DNA of 64,000 nucleotides, taken from contig JAHJBC010000006.1 of assembly GCA_018813765.1 (NCBI GenBank), forward strand, positions 496,001 through 560,000, read 5' to 3'. This stretch comes from Gammaproteobacteria bacterium. Lineage in GTDB: Bacteria; Pseudomonadota; Gammaproteobacteria; Burkholderiales; Gallionellaceae. A model generated the notes under the pieces. That model was given only the letters and a program-made list of their open reading frames with translations, searched no databases and had not been told where the DNA came from. Shown piece by piece: positions 1 to 8,169 of this stretch. A program made the translations under genes and the position numbers. How positions within the stretch are numbered: the first letter of the stretch is position 1; every line of letters begins with the position of its first letter.

Positions 1-527
1 TCTACAAGGATGCGAAGTTCCGCAAGAGTCTGGACAACAACCTGGCCGGCATCGTCGTCGGCCTCATCGTGGTGGCGGGCTGGTATGTCACCGGCCACAT
101 GGGTTTCGCCGAGAATCCCGAAACGCTGGAGATGACCTATTTCGGCACCAACTCCAACCGGCCCGAATCGATGTCGTTCGTGGCGCCGACTGCCTATACC
201 CTGGAATACCTGGCCTACTCGACCGATGTCTCGCGCGTGATCACCTTCGGCATTGCAACTGTGCTCGGCATCGCGCTGGGTTCGTTCGTGCATGCATGGT
301 TCTCGAAGTCGTTCCGCCTTGAATCCTTCGCTTCCGTGCAGGATCTGGGCAATCACATCGTGGGCGCGATCCTGATGGGTTTCGGCGCGGTCTGTGCGGC
401 GGGCTGCACCATCGGTCAGGGCATCACCGGTGTCTCCACACTTTCACTGGGTTCGCTGCTGGCCCTGCTGTCCATCATCGCGGGCTCCGCTATCACGATG
501 AAGATCCAGTTGGCGATGATGGAATGA
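1..527 (+). CDS. YeeE/YedE-family sulfur-compound transporter, 5' partial
   Basis: The reading frame is open from base 3 to the TGA at 525-527, so the gene begins upstream of the window. The visible C-terminal part has hydrophobic helices and the family signature GCTIGQGITG preceded by another Cys (CAAGC). Families of this type (TsuA, SoxT, PmpA/B) carry thiosulfate or related sulfur species across the inner membrane through conserved cysteines; the substrate here is not shown. A good terminator lies 80 bp downstream. Its location near sox and dsr genes fits a sulfur import role, which is inference. Confidence 0.85.
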   Translation, partial: YKDAKFRKSLDNNLAGIVVGLIVVAGWYVTGHMGFAENPETLEMTYFGTNSNRPESMSFVAPTAYTLEYLAYSTDVSRVITFGIATVLGIALGSFVHAWFSKSFRLESFASVQDLGNHIVGAILMGFGAVCAAGCTIGQGITGVSTLSLGSLLALLSIIAGSAITMKIQLAMME

Positions 528-606
528 TCGAGGTGGGAGGTCCGGTGCTTCGGATCGGATGTTAGTCCGACTGAGCGGCAAAATTATTGTCTGAAGGTTG
601 GTTGTG

Positions 607-643
607 AAAATGGCTGATGAACGGAATTCTTCAGCCATTTTTT
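607..643 (+). terminator. Rho-independent terminator after the YeeE gene
   Basis: An 11-bp stem (AAAATGGCTGA with TCAGCCATTTT) extends inward with one mismatch to a short CGGAA loop and is followed by more T residues. It ends the transporter transcript and separates it from the mobile region downstream. Confidence 0.8.
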
Positions 644-650
644 AGGGGCT

Positions 651-714
651 TAGAGGGCTTAGGGTCAGTAGAGGGCTTAGGGTCAGAGGGGCTTAGTAGA
701 GGGCTTAGGGTCAG
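651..714 (+). repeat. Slipped tandem repeats at the head of the first RAYT copy
   Basis: The 18-base unit tagagggcttagggtcag occurs at 651-668, 669-686 and 697-714, with a partial unit between. It runs straight into the conserved left end of the RAYT element (ggtcaggtcttgcc). A comparable two-unit repeat heads the second copy. Confidence 0.75.
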
Positions 715-1000
715 GTCTTGCCTTTTGCCTTAATCAAAACCCCTCCTCCTGTGATACCTTTCATCCATGTCCAGGCCACTGCGAATCGAATTTGCCGGAG
801 CGCTCTACCACGTCACCTCGCGCGGTGACGGGCAGGAAGATATTTATCTGGATGACGCTGATCGGGCACTATTCCTTGAAGTACTCGAGGAAGTTGGCGA
901 ACGGTTCAACTGGACACCCCATGCCTACTGCCTGATGAGCAACCACTACCACCTGCTGCTGGAAACGCCCGACGGCAACCTCGCCAAAGGCATGCATTAG
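709..1000 (+). pseudogene. Truncated RAYT (REP-associated tyrosine transposase) copy
   Basis: The ATG at 767 opens a frame nearly identical to the first 75 residues of the complete transposase at 1082. It keeps the HUH motif (NHYHLLLE) but stops at 998-1000, just after GNLAKGM, where the sequence jumps into the head repeat of the next copy. The catalytic tyrosine region and C-terminal HTH are missing, so it should be inactive. The upstream 58 bases are also duplicated before the second copy. Confidence 0.85.
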
Positions 1001-1044
1001 ATTTTGGGGTCATTAGATTTTGGGGTCAGGTCTTGCCTTTTGCC
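995..1044 (+). repeat. Head of second RAYT element with duplicated 16-mer
   Basis: The unit cattagattttggggt is present at 995-1010 and again at 1011-1026. It is followed by the element end ggtcaggtcttgccttttgcc. The reverse complement of this end occurs perfectly at 3082-3104 and in degenerate form at 2033-2046, so the pair behaves like element termini. Confidence 0.7.
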
Positions 1045-1081
1045 TTGATCAAAACCCCTCTTCCTGTGATACCTTTCGTCC

Positions 1082-1933
1082 ATGTCCAGGCCACTGCGAA
1101 TCGAATTTGCCGGTGCTCTCTACCACGTCACCTCACGCGGTGACGGGCAGGAGGATATTTATCTGGATGACAATGATCGGGAGCTATTCCTTGAGGTACT
1201 CGAAAATGTCGGCGAACGGTTCAACTGGACACCTCATGCCTTCTGCCTGATGGGCAACCACTACCACCTGCTCCTGGAAACGCCCGACGGCAACCTCGCC
1301 AAGGGCATGCGCCACCTCAACGGCGTCTACACCCAGCGCTTCAACCGCAAACACAAACGCGTAGGGCACGTCTTTCAGGGGCGCTACAAAGCCATCATCG
1401 TACAAAAGCAAACCTACCTGCTTGAACTCGCCCGCTACATCGTCCTCAACCCCGTGCGTGCGCGCATGGTACGCAGCGCCAAAGACTGGCCGTGGAGCAG
1501 CTACCGAACCACCGCTGGCATGGCAGATACCCCGCCATGGCTAACCACCGACTGGATACTTTCATCCTTCTCAGACAAACGCGGCGAAGCCATCGAGCGC
1601 TACAAGACATTCGTCGCCGAAGGAAAAAACCAGCCCGCCCTGTGGGAACAACTCAAAAACCAAATCTACCTCGGCACCGACGCGTTCGTGGCAATAATGC
1701 AAGCCAGGAAACCGGTCAAGGAAGACCTGAGTGAAATCCCGCTGGGGCAAAGACGAACCATGGCAAAACCGTTGGAGCATTATGCCGAGTGCGGCGGCAC
1801 AAGAGACGAAGCCATCGTCAATGCCTACGACAGCGGCGCATACGGACTGAAAGAAATCGGCGACCACTTCGGATTGCACTACTCCAGAGTAAGCCGAATA
1901 ATCGCCAGCCAGCGCAAGGCCAAAGAAGGCTGA
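1082..1933 (+). CDS. RAYT family transposase (Y1/HUH, IS200-like)
   Basis: A 283-residue protein with an N-terminal Y1 transposase domain. The HUH motif is in NHYHLLLE near residue 60, and the basic helix YLLELARYIVLNPVRA near residue 120 supplies the likely catalytic tyrosine. The C-terminus has a helix-turn-helix (LKEIGDHFGLHYSRVSRII). RAYTs are single-strand nucleases that handle REP-type palindromes. The copy looks intact; a truncated duplicate precedes it, and a scrap of its 3' end recurs at 2919-2957. Confidence 0.88.
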   Translation: MSRPLRIEFAGALYHVTSRGDGQEDIYLDDNDRELFLEVLENVGERFNWTPHAFCLMGNHYHLLLETPDGNLAKGMRHLNGVYTQRFNRKHKRVGHVFQGRYKAIIVQKQTYLLELARYIVLNPVRARMVRSAKDWPWSSYRTTAGMADTPPWLTTDWILSSFSDKRGEAIERYKTFVAEGKNQPALWEQLKNQIYLGTDAFVAIMQARKPVKEDLSEIPLGQRRTMAKPLEHYAECGGTRDEAIVNAYDSGAYGLKEIGDHFGLHYSRVSRIIASQRKAKEG

Positions 1934-2133
1934 TGCACAAAATGAAACTGCCGCCATCTCTTCTATTGCTTGCGATTTCGGGAGTCGTTTCGCCCGAGGT
2001 TATGGCAGCGCAACAGGTTGTGGAAATGGGGGGCAAAAGGCAAGACCATGACTTCATGGTGCATGACCTCATGGTGCACTCCAATCCGGATGCCCTATAC
2101 GTCGGGACAAGGCGAGCTGGGGTTATGATCTAG
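1933..2133 (+). pseudogene. Short signal-peptide ORF downstream of RAYT, remnant
   Basis: This 66-residue frame overlaps the RAYT stop. It encodes a secretory leader (MKLPPSLLLLAISG) and then a stretch translated from the degenerate element end gcaaaaggcaagac at 2033-2046. The start of the giant protein at 2988 has the same arrangement and similar residues (MKLP...AI.G, then GQQ/AQQ). It is most likely a remnant of a larger gene interrupted by rearrangement; independent function is doubtful. Confidence 0.4.
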
Positions 2134-2172
2134 TCAGCGCATCCGATGCATCCATGCGGGCTTTCCACCGGC

Positions 2173-2200
2173 TTGAATATAACTCGCAAATGTATATACT
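2173..2200 (+). promoter_or_regulatory. Candidate sigma-70 promoter of vapBC
   Basis: TTGAAT (2173-2178) and TATACT (2195-2200) are separated by 16 bp, 29 bp before the VapB start. The TA-rich stretch between -10 and RBS could hold the VapBC autoregulatory operator. Confidence 0.55.
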
Positions 2201-2228
2201 GCATGTAGGAACATTATAGGAGATCACC

Positions 2229-2456
2229 ATGCGCACAGCAAAAGTATTCAAAAGCGGCAATTCGCAGGCGGTGAGGATTCCGGCGGAATTCCAGTTTGAT
2301 ACCGATGAAGTGGAGATTTTTCGCAGGGACGATGAATTGGTTCTGCGTAAAAAAGCCAAATCGCTGGAACAAGCGTTTCACCTGCTCGGTTCACTGCCCG
2401 CCGATTTCATGACGGATCGCCAGGACGATCTGCCACAAGAGCGTGTTGGGCTGTAG
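2229..2456 (+). CDS. vapB: VapB-type antitoxin (AbrB/SpoVT fold)
   Basis: A 75-residue protein whose N-terminus (RTAKVFKSGNSQAVRIP) is the classic swapped-hairpin AbrB DNA-binding domain. The C-terminal acidic tail would wrap the toxin. RBS taggag lies 6 bp before the ATG. The stop is 2 bp before vapC, typical of a coupled toxin-antitoxin pair. VapB neutralises VapC and represses its own promoter. Confidence 0.9.
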   Translation: MRTAKVFKSGNSQAVRIPAEFQFDTDEVEIFRRDDELVLRKKAKSLEQAFHLLGSLPADFMTDRQDDLPQERVGL

Positions 2457-2458
2457 TC

Positions 2459-2866
2459 ATGCCGCGCTACCTGCTTGACACCAACATCTGCATCTATATC
2501 AAGAACCATCGACCAGCCGAAGTGCTGGCGCGCTTTGCCAAATTGCCGCCCGGCAAAGTTGCCATGTCGGCTATCACGTATGGCGAACTGTGTTTCGGCG
2601 CGGAAAGAAGTTCAAAATCAAAAGAATCACACAGCATTCTTGAACAACTGATTACGCTGATCCCTGTGTTGCCGCTGGATGAGACAGCATCGGTGCACTA
2701 CGGAAAAATTCGTCAGCATCTACAAGTGAGCGGCAAGCCCATCGGCAATAATGACCTGTGGATCGCCTCCCACGCCCTCGCCAATAAACTCATACTGGTC
2801 ACCAACAACGTAGCAGAGTTTGAACGCGTGCCGGGATTGCGGGTTGAGAACTGGGTTGGCAGGTAG
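2459..2866 (+). CDS. vapC: VapC-type PIN-domain ribonuclease toxin
   Basis: A 135-residue PIN domain. Visible acidic active-site residues are the Asp in LLDTN near residue 7, the Glu in TYGELCFG near 43 and the Asp in NNDLWIASHA near 99. VapC toxins cleave tRNA or rRNA; the target here is unknown. The gene is full length and coupled to vapB. The pair lies between two copies of RAYT 3'-end sequence, which suggests it entered or was stranded by recombination between element copies. Confidence 0.9.
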   Translation: MPRYLLDTNICIYIKNHRPAEVLARFAKLPPGKVAMSAITYGELCFGAERSSKSKESHSILEQLITLIPVLPLDETASVHYGKIRQHLQVSGKPIGNNDLWIASHALANKLILVTNNVAEFERVPGLRVENWVGR

Positions 2867-2918
2867 GGAGTGCGATGCTGAAAAGCCATTCGAGAAAACA
2901 ATTCAAGCCCCTTTGATT

Positions 2919-2957
2919 CGAATAATCGCCAGCCAGCGCAAGCCCATAGAAGGCTAA
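2919..2957 (+). repeat. Remnant of RAYT 3' end
   Basis: The bases here repeat 1895-1933, the last codons of the complete RAYT, with a few changes near the stop. Both copies are followed by a leader-peptide ORF starting MKLP. This marks a second, mostly deleted RAYT copy directly upstream of the giant secreted protein gene. Confidence 0.75.
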
Positions 2958-2987
2958 AGCAAAACGAAACGTGCGAAAGGATTGAAG

Positions 2988-5900
2988 ATGAAACTACCGC
3001 TGTTATTTTGTGTGTTTGCGATTGCGGGGTTCACTGCGTCGGCGGCCGTGGCGGGGCAGCAGAGCGGAGATGTGGGGAGGGAGCAAAAGGCAAGACCTGA
3101 CCCCGTGCTCCTGATGGTGGTGGCGGATGCCGGTTCGACCGTTGCACCAACGGCAACATCGCAGCAGAAATATGATGCGGCGTTTAGTGTATGCCAGGCT
3201 GTTGTGCCTACTACACATAGAGATTTTGCGGTTGCAAATTACGTAGGGCCAGATACATCCGTGTCCTATTACTTCTTGTCGCGCGGCATATCGTTTGACG
3301 CAATGGGGCCTTCAATAGTTGTGGTGAGCGAACAACCTCAGCACGGGAAACTATTGTTGAATTCAGATGGATACTATGTCTACTATCCCAATGAAGGCTA
3401 CCTTGGCCCCGACCAAATTACCTTCGTTGTCGAGCAGATGGGCAAGAAGTTCAAGGTAATCGAAACAGTATGGGTTGCGAATACTGCGCCCGAATATGGC
3501 GGATGCCCGGCAGACTACAAACTGCCGCCTGCCACCACAGGCAACGAAAAAGGCAGCGCGCTCGACGTGATCGAATTGCCGGTTGATGGCACACTCGACA
3601 CGGATGCCTTGGCAAAACTCCATGCCTTTGTGAGCTTTGCTGCGGGTGCTGGCTTGGCAGGTGTAGGCGGTACGTTGAACGTCGCCGACCTGCAAGGCGC
3701 TGCAATAGGCCAAACCACGGGTACTTCCATCACCCTCGACGCCAATGCCGCAGGCAATGGCTGGTTCATCGACCCCACCCCCGGCCAGAACGAAGAATGG
3801 CTTCCCACCAGCAACCCCAACGAATGGGTAGCCAAGGCGGGCAGTACTGCGGCAGGCAAAATGGACATGCTCTCTGTATTGCTGCACGAATATGGCCATG
3901 CATTAGGTATCAACCACAGCGCAGACCCGAATGACTTTATGGGGACTACGTTGACGGCGGGGGTGAGAAGATTGCCTAGTGCGGAAGAGATGGCGTTGAT
4001 GCAGAGTTTGGTGGCAGAAGCAAAGGCGACCCTCTCCCCCAGCCCCTCCCCCGCAAACGGGGGAGGGGAGTTCCCCACACTGCCGCTGGGCACCAGCTTC
4101 ATCGGCTTCCTGGGCCTGCTGCGCAGCAGCCGGTATGGCGGCGTGAGCATTGCACCGGACGCCAGCACACTGGTTACCCAATACGACTGGGCAGCCAATG
4201 CCACCCTCACCAACGGCAGCCTCAACGCAGCCGATGGCTGGAGCACACAGGGCAGCGTGAACATCGGTAATGGCGCCGCAGTCATGAACGAAGTCTCCGG
4301 CAGCCAGACTCGTTTGAGCCAGGTCTTCCTGCTCAACCCGACCGACCGCTTCCTGAGTTTCACCTTGTCCGGCACCGCACTGGACAACCTTACCGGCGCA
4401 CCGGACGATGCCTTCGAAGTCGCCTTGCTGGATGCCAACACCGGCGCCTCCCTGCTGAGCGGCACCGGGCAGACCCGCACCGACGCCTTCCTCAACCTGC
4501 AAGCCGACGGCACGCAGAACCTGGCCAACTGCGTCACCTGCATCAACAACGCCGACGGCAGCCGTACCTACCGCGTCGATCTGGCCGGTGTACCCGCAGG
4601 CGTTGCCGCCAACCTCAGCTTCGACCTGATTGGTTTCGGCCAGAACAACAGCCACATCACCGTCAGCGACGTACGCCTCTCCGGCTTGCCGCAGTTGCAC
4701 GACGAAGCTGCCACCATGCTGGAAGACGGCACACTCGCCTTCAATCCGTTCGCCCAGGTGGACAATGCCGCCGTGCTGCAACTCGGTTCGCATGTAGTTG
4801 ACCAGCCTGCCCACGGTGCAGTCACCGTCAATGCCGACGGCACATTCAGCTACACCCCAGCCGCTGACTACTTCGGCACCGACAGCTTCACCTACCGCCT
4901 GAGCGACGGCCCGCTGGAAAGCAACCTCGCCACCGTCAGCATCACCCTCACTGCGGTAAACGACGCCCCCGTAGTGGCAGATGTACAAGCCACCACGGCA
5001 GAAGATACCGCGCTGGTGATCGCACTGGGAGCCTATGCAACGGATGTGGACAGCACCACACTCACCACCCAGATCGTCACTGGCCCAGCCCACGGCGTGC
5101 TCACCCAGAACGCTGACGGCAGCTACACCTACACACCGGCAGCGAACTACAACGGTGTGGATAGCTTCACCTATCAGGCCAACGACGGCGCACTGGATTC
5201 CAACATTGCCACCGTCAGCCTGAACGTGACTGCCGTGAACGATGCGCCCACCTTGGGCGACCTCAACCTCGCCGCCGTGGAAGACACTGCACTGACCATC
5301 AACCCGCTGGCCCAGGCTACCGACATCGACGGAGATGCGCTCACTGCATCCATCGTGGCAACCTCCCAGCACGGCCAGTTGACTGTCAACGCCGATGGCA
5401 GCTTCACCTACTCGCCGGACCTCAACTTCAATGGGGTGGATAGCTTCACTTACAAGGTGAACGACGGTCACGCGGACTCCAACATCGCCACCGTCACGCT
5501 GGCAGTTGCAGCCGTGAACGACGCACCGGTAGCGGCGGACGCTGCGGTAACCACTGCCGAAGACACCGCCCTCGTGATCGACCTGCGCACCTATGCAACG
5601 GATGTGGACTCCACCACCTTCACCGCCAGCATCTTCACCGGCCCAACCCACGGCGTCCTCACCCAGAACGCCGACGGCAGCTACACGTACACGCCTACTG
5701 CCAACTACAACGGTGCCGACAGCTTCACCTACCTCGTCAATGACGGCAGCGCGGACTCCAACATCGCCACTGTCACGCTGGCGATCACCGCAGTGAATGA
5801 CGCCCCAACCCTCGGCGACCTCAATCTCGCCGGAGTGGAAGACACCGCACTGGCCATGAACCTGCTGGCAGCAGCCAGCGACGTTGATGGTGATCTGCTC

Positions 5901-7559
5901 ACAGCCAGCATCGTTGCGGGCCCGCTGCACGGCCAGGTCAGCATCAATGCCGATGGCAGCTTCACCTACACGCCGGAACTCAACTTCAACGGTGCGGACA
6001 GCTTCACCTACAAGGCGAACGATGGATCGCTGGATTCCAACATCGCCACCGTCCTGTTGACCATTGCTGCGGTGAATGATGCGCCGGTGGCGGCTGATGC
6101 GACGGTGACCACCTTGGAAGACACATCGCTGGTGGTCGACCTGCGCACCTATGCAACCGACGTTGATTCAACTGTGGTCACTGCCCAGATCGTCAACGGC
6201 CCGGCACACGGCACGCTGGTCGCAAACGCCGACGGCACCTTCACCTACACACCGGATGCGAACTACAACGGCGCGGACAGCTTCACTTACCTCGTCAACG
6301 ACGGTGCGCTGGACTCCAACATCGCTACAGTCACGCTGGGCATCACCGCCGTGAACGATGCGCCGGTTGCCACCGACCTGCAGATATCCGGGTTTGAGGA
6401 CACCCCGCTGAACCTGAACCTGCTGGTCGGCGCAACCGATGTGGATGGCGATGCGTTGTCACCCATCCTTATCGCCGCCCCCTTGCACGGCCGATTGATC
6501 ACCAATGCCGACAACACCATCAGCTACGTGCCCGAACTGAACTACTTCGGTACCGACAGCTTCACCTACAAGGTGACCGACGGCTCCCTCGATTCCAACA
6601 TCGTCACCGTCACCTTGGACATCGCTGCGGTCAACGATGCCCCGGTGGCGCTCTCGGCGATGGTCGCGGGTCTGGAAGACACGCCGTACATCTTCGCCTG
6701 GAACGACTTCAGGGTGAGCGATGTGGATGCCGCAGGTTTGGGTATCACCATCAATACCTTGCCCGCCAGCGGCATGCTGCAATGCTTCAACGGGCTGGAG
6801 TGGGTGGCGGTGGCCGCCGGGCAGCGCTTTGCACAAGGCGAGATCGATGCGGGCTGGCTGTGCTTCGGCCCGGATGTGAACGAGTCCGGTTTTGAGGGTT
6901 ACGCCGCCGGTGGCCCTTCGACCGAGCTCAGGACAGGCTTTGGCAACATGAAGGCCAACTACGCCAGCTTCACCTACCAGGCGGACGATGGCCTGCTCAG
7001 CAGTGCCATCGCCAGCATGACGGTGAACATCCTGCCGGTGGCGGATGCGCCCTCCATTGCATTGAACGCTGCGGCGGGCGAGAGCGGGGCTTCCGCGATC
7101 CGCTTCGCGACCGGCTGGGAATCGGTGTCCAACCGCAACAACAAGTACACGCTGGTATCGGGCCATTCGCTCGAAGGCTGGCGTGTGGTGCGCGAGCATG
7201 AACTGGGCGACGGCTACCACCGCGACCGCGACCATGACGGCCATTACGACGAGCATGACCATTGCGACGACAACAAAGAGGCTTTCGTCATCTGGAGCAA
7301 CGGCGACCGTATGAAGGACGCGAACGATGACAAGCGCATCGTTTATGGCGCCCAAGGCCCTCTCCCGCAAGAGGGCGAGGGGACGAGATGCCATCACCGC
7401 CCCACCGGCAACTGGCTGGAACTGGGCAATGCGATGGATCTGGAGCGCCAGGCCTATGGCATGGAGCGCACCGTCACCACCCGCGCCGGAATCGCCTACG
7501 ACTTGCGTTATTGCATCGCAAGCATCGCAGGGCCGCTCAGGCTTCCTTGTTTTGGTTGA
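2988..7559 (+). CDS. Giant secreted metzincin/cadherin-like repeat protein, probably 3'-truncated
   Basis: About 1520 residues. The ATG at 2988 has AAGGA six bases upstream and starts a signal peptide. A VCBS-like domain is at about 80-165. Residues 190-350 contain the zinc-protease signature HEYGHALGINH followed by a Met turn (DFMG). After a lectin-like domain come roughly eight cadherin-like repeats of about 93 residues, each opening AVNDAP and containing NADGSYTYTP. Such proteins are adhesins or surface/exported proteases. No type I or PEP-CTERM end is visible; the frame ends abruptly in a short tail overlapping the convergent regulator gene by 23 bp. Three intergenic-type repeats and an element end are translated in frame. 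Protease activity is predicted only. Confidence 0.75.
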   Translation: MKLPLLFCVFAIAGFTASAAVAGQQSGDVGREQKARPDPVLLMVVADAGSTVAPTATSQQKYDAAFSVCQAVVPTTHRDFAVANYVGPDTSVSYYFLSRGISFDAMGPSIVVVSEQPQHGKLLLNSDGYYVYYPNEGYLGPDQITFVVEQMGKKFKVIETVWVANTAPEYGGCPADYKLPPATTGNEKGSALDVIELPVDGTLDTDALAKLHAFVSFAAGAGLAGVGGTLNVADLQGAAIGQTTGTSITLDANAAGNGWFIDPTPGQNEEWLPTSNPNEWVAKAGSTAAGKMDMLSVLLHEYGHALGINHSADPNDFMGTTLTAGVRRLPSAEEMALMQSLVAEAKATLSPSPSPANGGGEFPTLPLGTSFIGFLGLLRSSRYGGVSIAPDASTLVTQYDWAANATLTNGSLNAADGWSTQGSVNIGNGAAVMNEVSGSQTRLSQVFLLNPTDRFLSFTLSGTALDNLTGAPDDAFEVALLDANTGASLLSGTGQTRTDAFLNLQADGTQNLANCVTCINNADGSRTYRVDLAGVPAGVAANLSFDLIGFGQNNSHITVSDVRLSGLPQLHDEAATMLEDGTLAFNPFAQVDNAAVLQLGSHVVDQPAHGAVTVNADGTFSYTPAADYFGTDSFTYRLSDGPLESNLATVSITLTAVNDAPVVADVQATTAEDTALVIALGAYATDVDSTTLTTQIVTGPAHGVLTQNADGSYTYTPAANYNGVDSFTYQANDGALDSNIATVSLNVTAVNDAPTLGDLNLAAVEDTALTINPLAQATDIDGDALTASIVATSQHGQLTVNADGSFTYSPDLNFNGVDSFTYKVNDGHADSNIATVTLAVAAVNDAPVAADAAVTTAEDTALVIDLRTYATDVDSTTFTASIFTGPTHGVLTQNADGSYTYTPTANYNGADSFTYLVNDGSADSNIATVTLAITAVNDAPTLGDLNLAGVEDTALAMNLLAAASDVDGDLLTASIVAGPLHGQVSINADGSFTYTPELNFNGADSFTYKANDGSLDSNIATVLLTIAAVNDAPVAADATVTTLEDTSLVVDLRTYATDVDSTVVTAQIVNGPAHGTLVANADGTFTYTPDANYNGADSFTYLVNDGALDSNIATVTLGITAVNDAPVATDLQISGFEDTPLNLNLLVGATDVDGDALSPILIAAPLHGRLITNADNTISYVPELNYFGTDSFTYKVTDGSLDSNIVTVTLDIAAVNDAPVALSAMVAGLEDTPYIFAWNDFRVSDVDAAGLGITINTLPASGMLQCFNGLEWVAVAAGQRFAQGEIDAGWLCFGPDVNESGFEGYAAGGPSTELRTGFGNMKANYASFTYQADDGLLSSAIASMTVNILPVADAPSIALNAAAGESGASAIRFATGWESVSNRNNKYTLVSGHSLEGWRVVREHELGDGYHRDRDHDGHYDEHDHCDDNKEAFVIWSNGDRMKDANDDKRIVYGAQGPLPQEGEGTRCHHRPTGNWLELGNAMDLERQAYGMERTVTTRAGIAYDLRYCIASIAGPLRLPCFG
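3082..3104 (-). repeat. RAYT-element terminal inverted repeat inside the coding region
   Basis: Perfect reverse complement of the left-end sequence at 1022-1044, lying in frame about 30 codons into the giant protein and translated as EQKARPDP. It would be the right end of the RAYT copy whose 3' scrap lies at 2919. Confidence 0.75.
4029..4070 (+). repeat. REP-like palindrome embedded in the giant protein gene
   Basis: A perfect 11-bp stem (CCCCTCCCCCG, 4043-4053, with CGGGGGAGGGG, 4058-4068) and a CAAA loop. The same type of hairpin is intergenic at 14439-14552 and 63874-63970. Here it is translated as a Pro/Ser/Gly linker between the protease and the next domain. Confidence 0.8.
6914..6940 (+). 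repeat. Interspersed repeat fragment within the coding region
   Basis: The bases resemble the widespread intergenic repeat core ttcgacaagctcaggacagg with small changes. They are translated as PSTELRTGF within the last cadherin-like repeat region and break the domain pattern. Confidence 0.5.
7352..7385 (+). repeat. Third REP-like insertion in the giant protein gene
   Basis: The sequence ccctctcccgcaagagggcg matches the head and stem of the REP-like family seen at 4029 and 14439. It is translated as GPLPQEGEG and interrupts what looks like a C-terminal jelly-roll domain. Confidence 0.6.
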
Positions 7560-8169
7560 GTTGCAACAGCATCTGAGTCAGTTCCGCAGATGAATTGATG
7601 CCCAGCTTCGATTTCAGATTCTGGCAGTGAACCTGAACGGTCCGTTCGGAGATATACAGCCGCATGCCGATTGCCTTGTACGGCAAACCTTCCACAACGA
7701 GCCGCGCAACTTCCATTTCACGCAGGGTCAGCTTGTTCAGGCGTTCCGACAGCATCGACCTTGTCTCGTTTTCCTTGTGCCGCATGAGGTCGCGCCTGAC
7801 CGCATGACTGACGGCGTCGAGCAGGGTCTGGTCCTTGAACGGTTTTTCGATGAAATCGCTGGCGCCGAACTTCATGGCCTGCACCGCAATGGTGACATCG
7901 GCATGTCCGGTGAGGAAGATCACCGGCAATTGTATGTTTCGCTCATTGAGGGTGCGCTGCAACTCAAGTCCGCTCATCAACGGCATGCGCACGTCCAGGA
8001 TCAGGCAGCCGGGTTGGTTAAGCCCGGCCAGTGCCGCCAGGAACGCTTCCGCCGAGTCATAGGCGGCGACGCGCCAGCCGACCGATTCAAGCAGGAACAC
8101 GATGGCCTTACGAAGCGATGCATCGTCATCGACGACGATTACGAGTGGGGATATGCATTCATTCGTCAT
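7537..8169 (-). CDS. FixJ/TtrR-type response regulator
   Basis: A 210-residue regulator: receiver domain with phosphoacceptor Asp near residue 59 (CLILDVRMP), DDD near 14-16 and Lys in EKPF, then a LuxR-type HTH (LTLREMEVARLV...ISERTVQVHCQNLKSKL). Its start overlaps the kinase stop by 11 bp, so the two are coupled. Family members such as TtrR activate target promoters after phosphorylation. The divergent sox operon is the obvious candidate target, which is inference. Its 3' end overlaps the end of the convergent giant gene by 23 bp. Confidence 0.88.
   Translation of the reverse strand: MTNECISPLVIVVDDDASLRKAIVFLLESVGWRVAAYDSAEAFLAALAGLNQPGCLILDVRMPLMSGLELQRTLNERNIQLPVIFLTGHADVTIAVQAMKFGASDFIEKPFKDQTLLDAVSHAVRRDLMRHKENETRSMLSERLNKLTLREMEVARLVVEGLPYKAIGMRLYISERTVQVHCQNLKSKLGINSSAELTQMLLQLNQNKEA

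Noticed and set aside
3903-5930. Long minus-strand frame opposite the cadherin-like repeats
   Set aside because: It follows the repeat period of the sense gene and has no RBS, so it is a shadow of the repetitive coding sequence.
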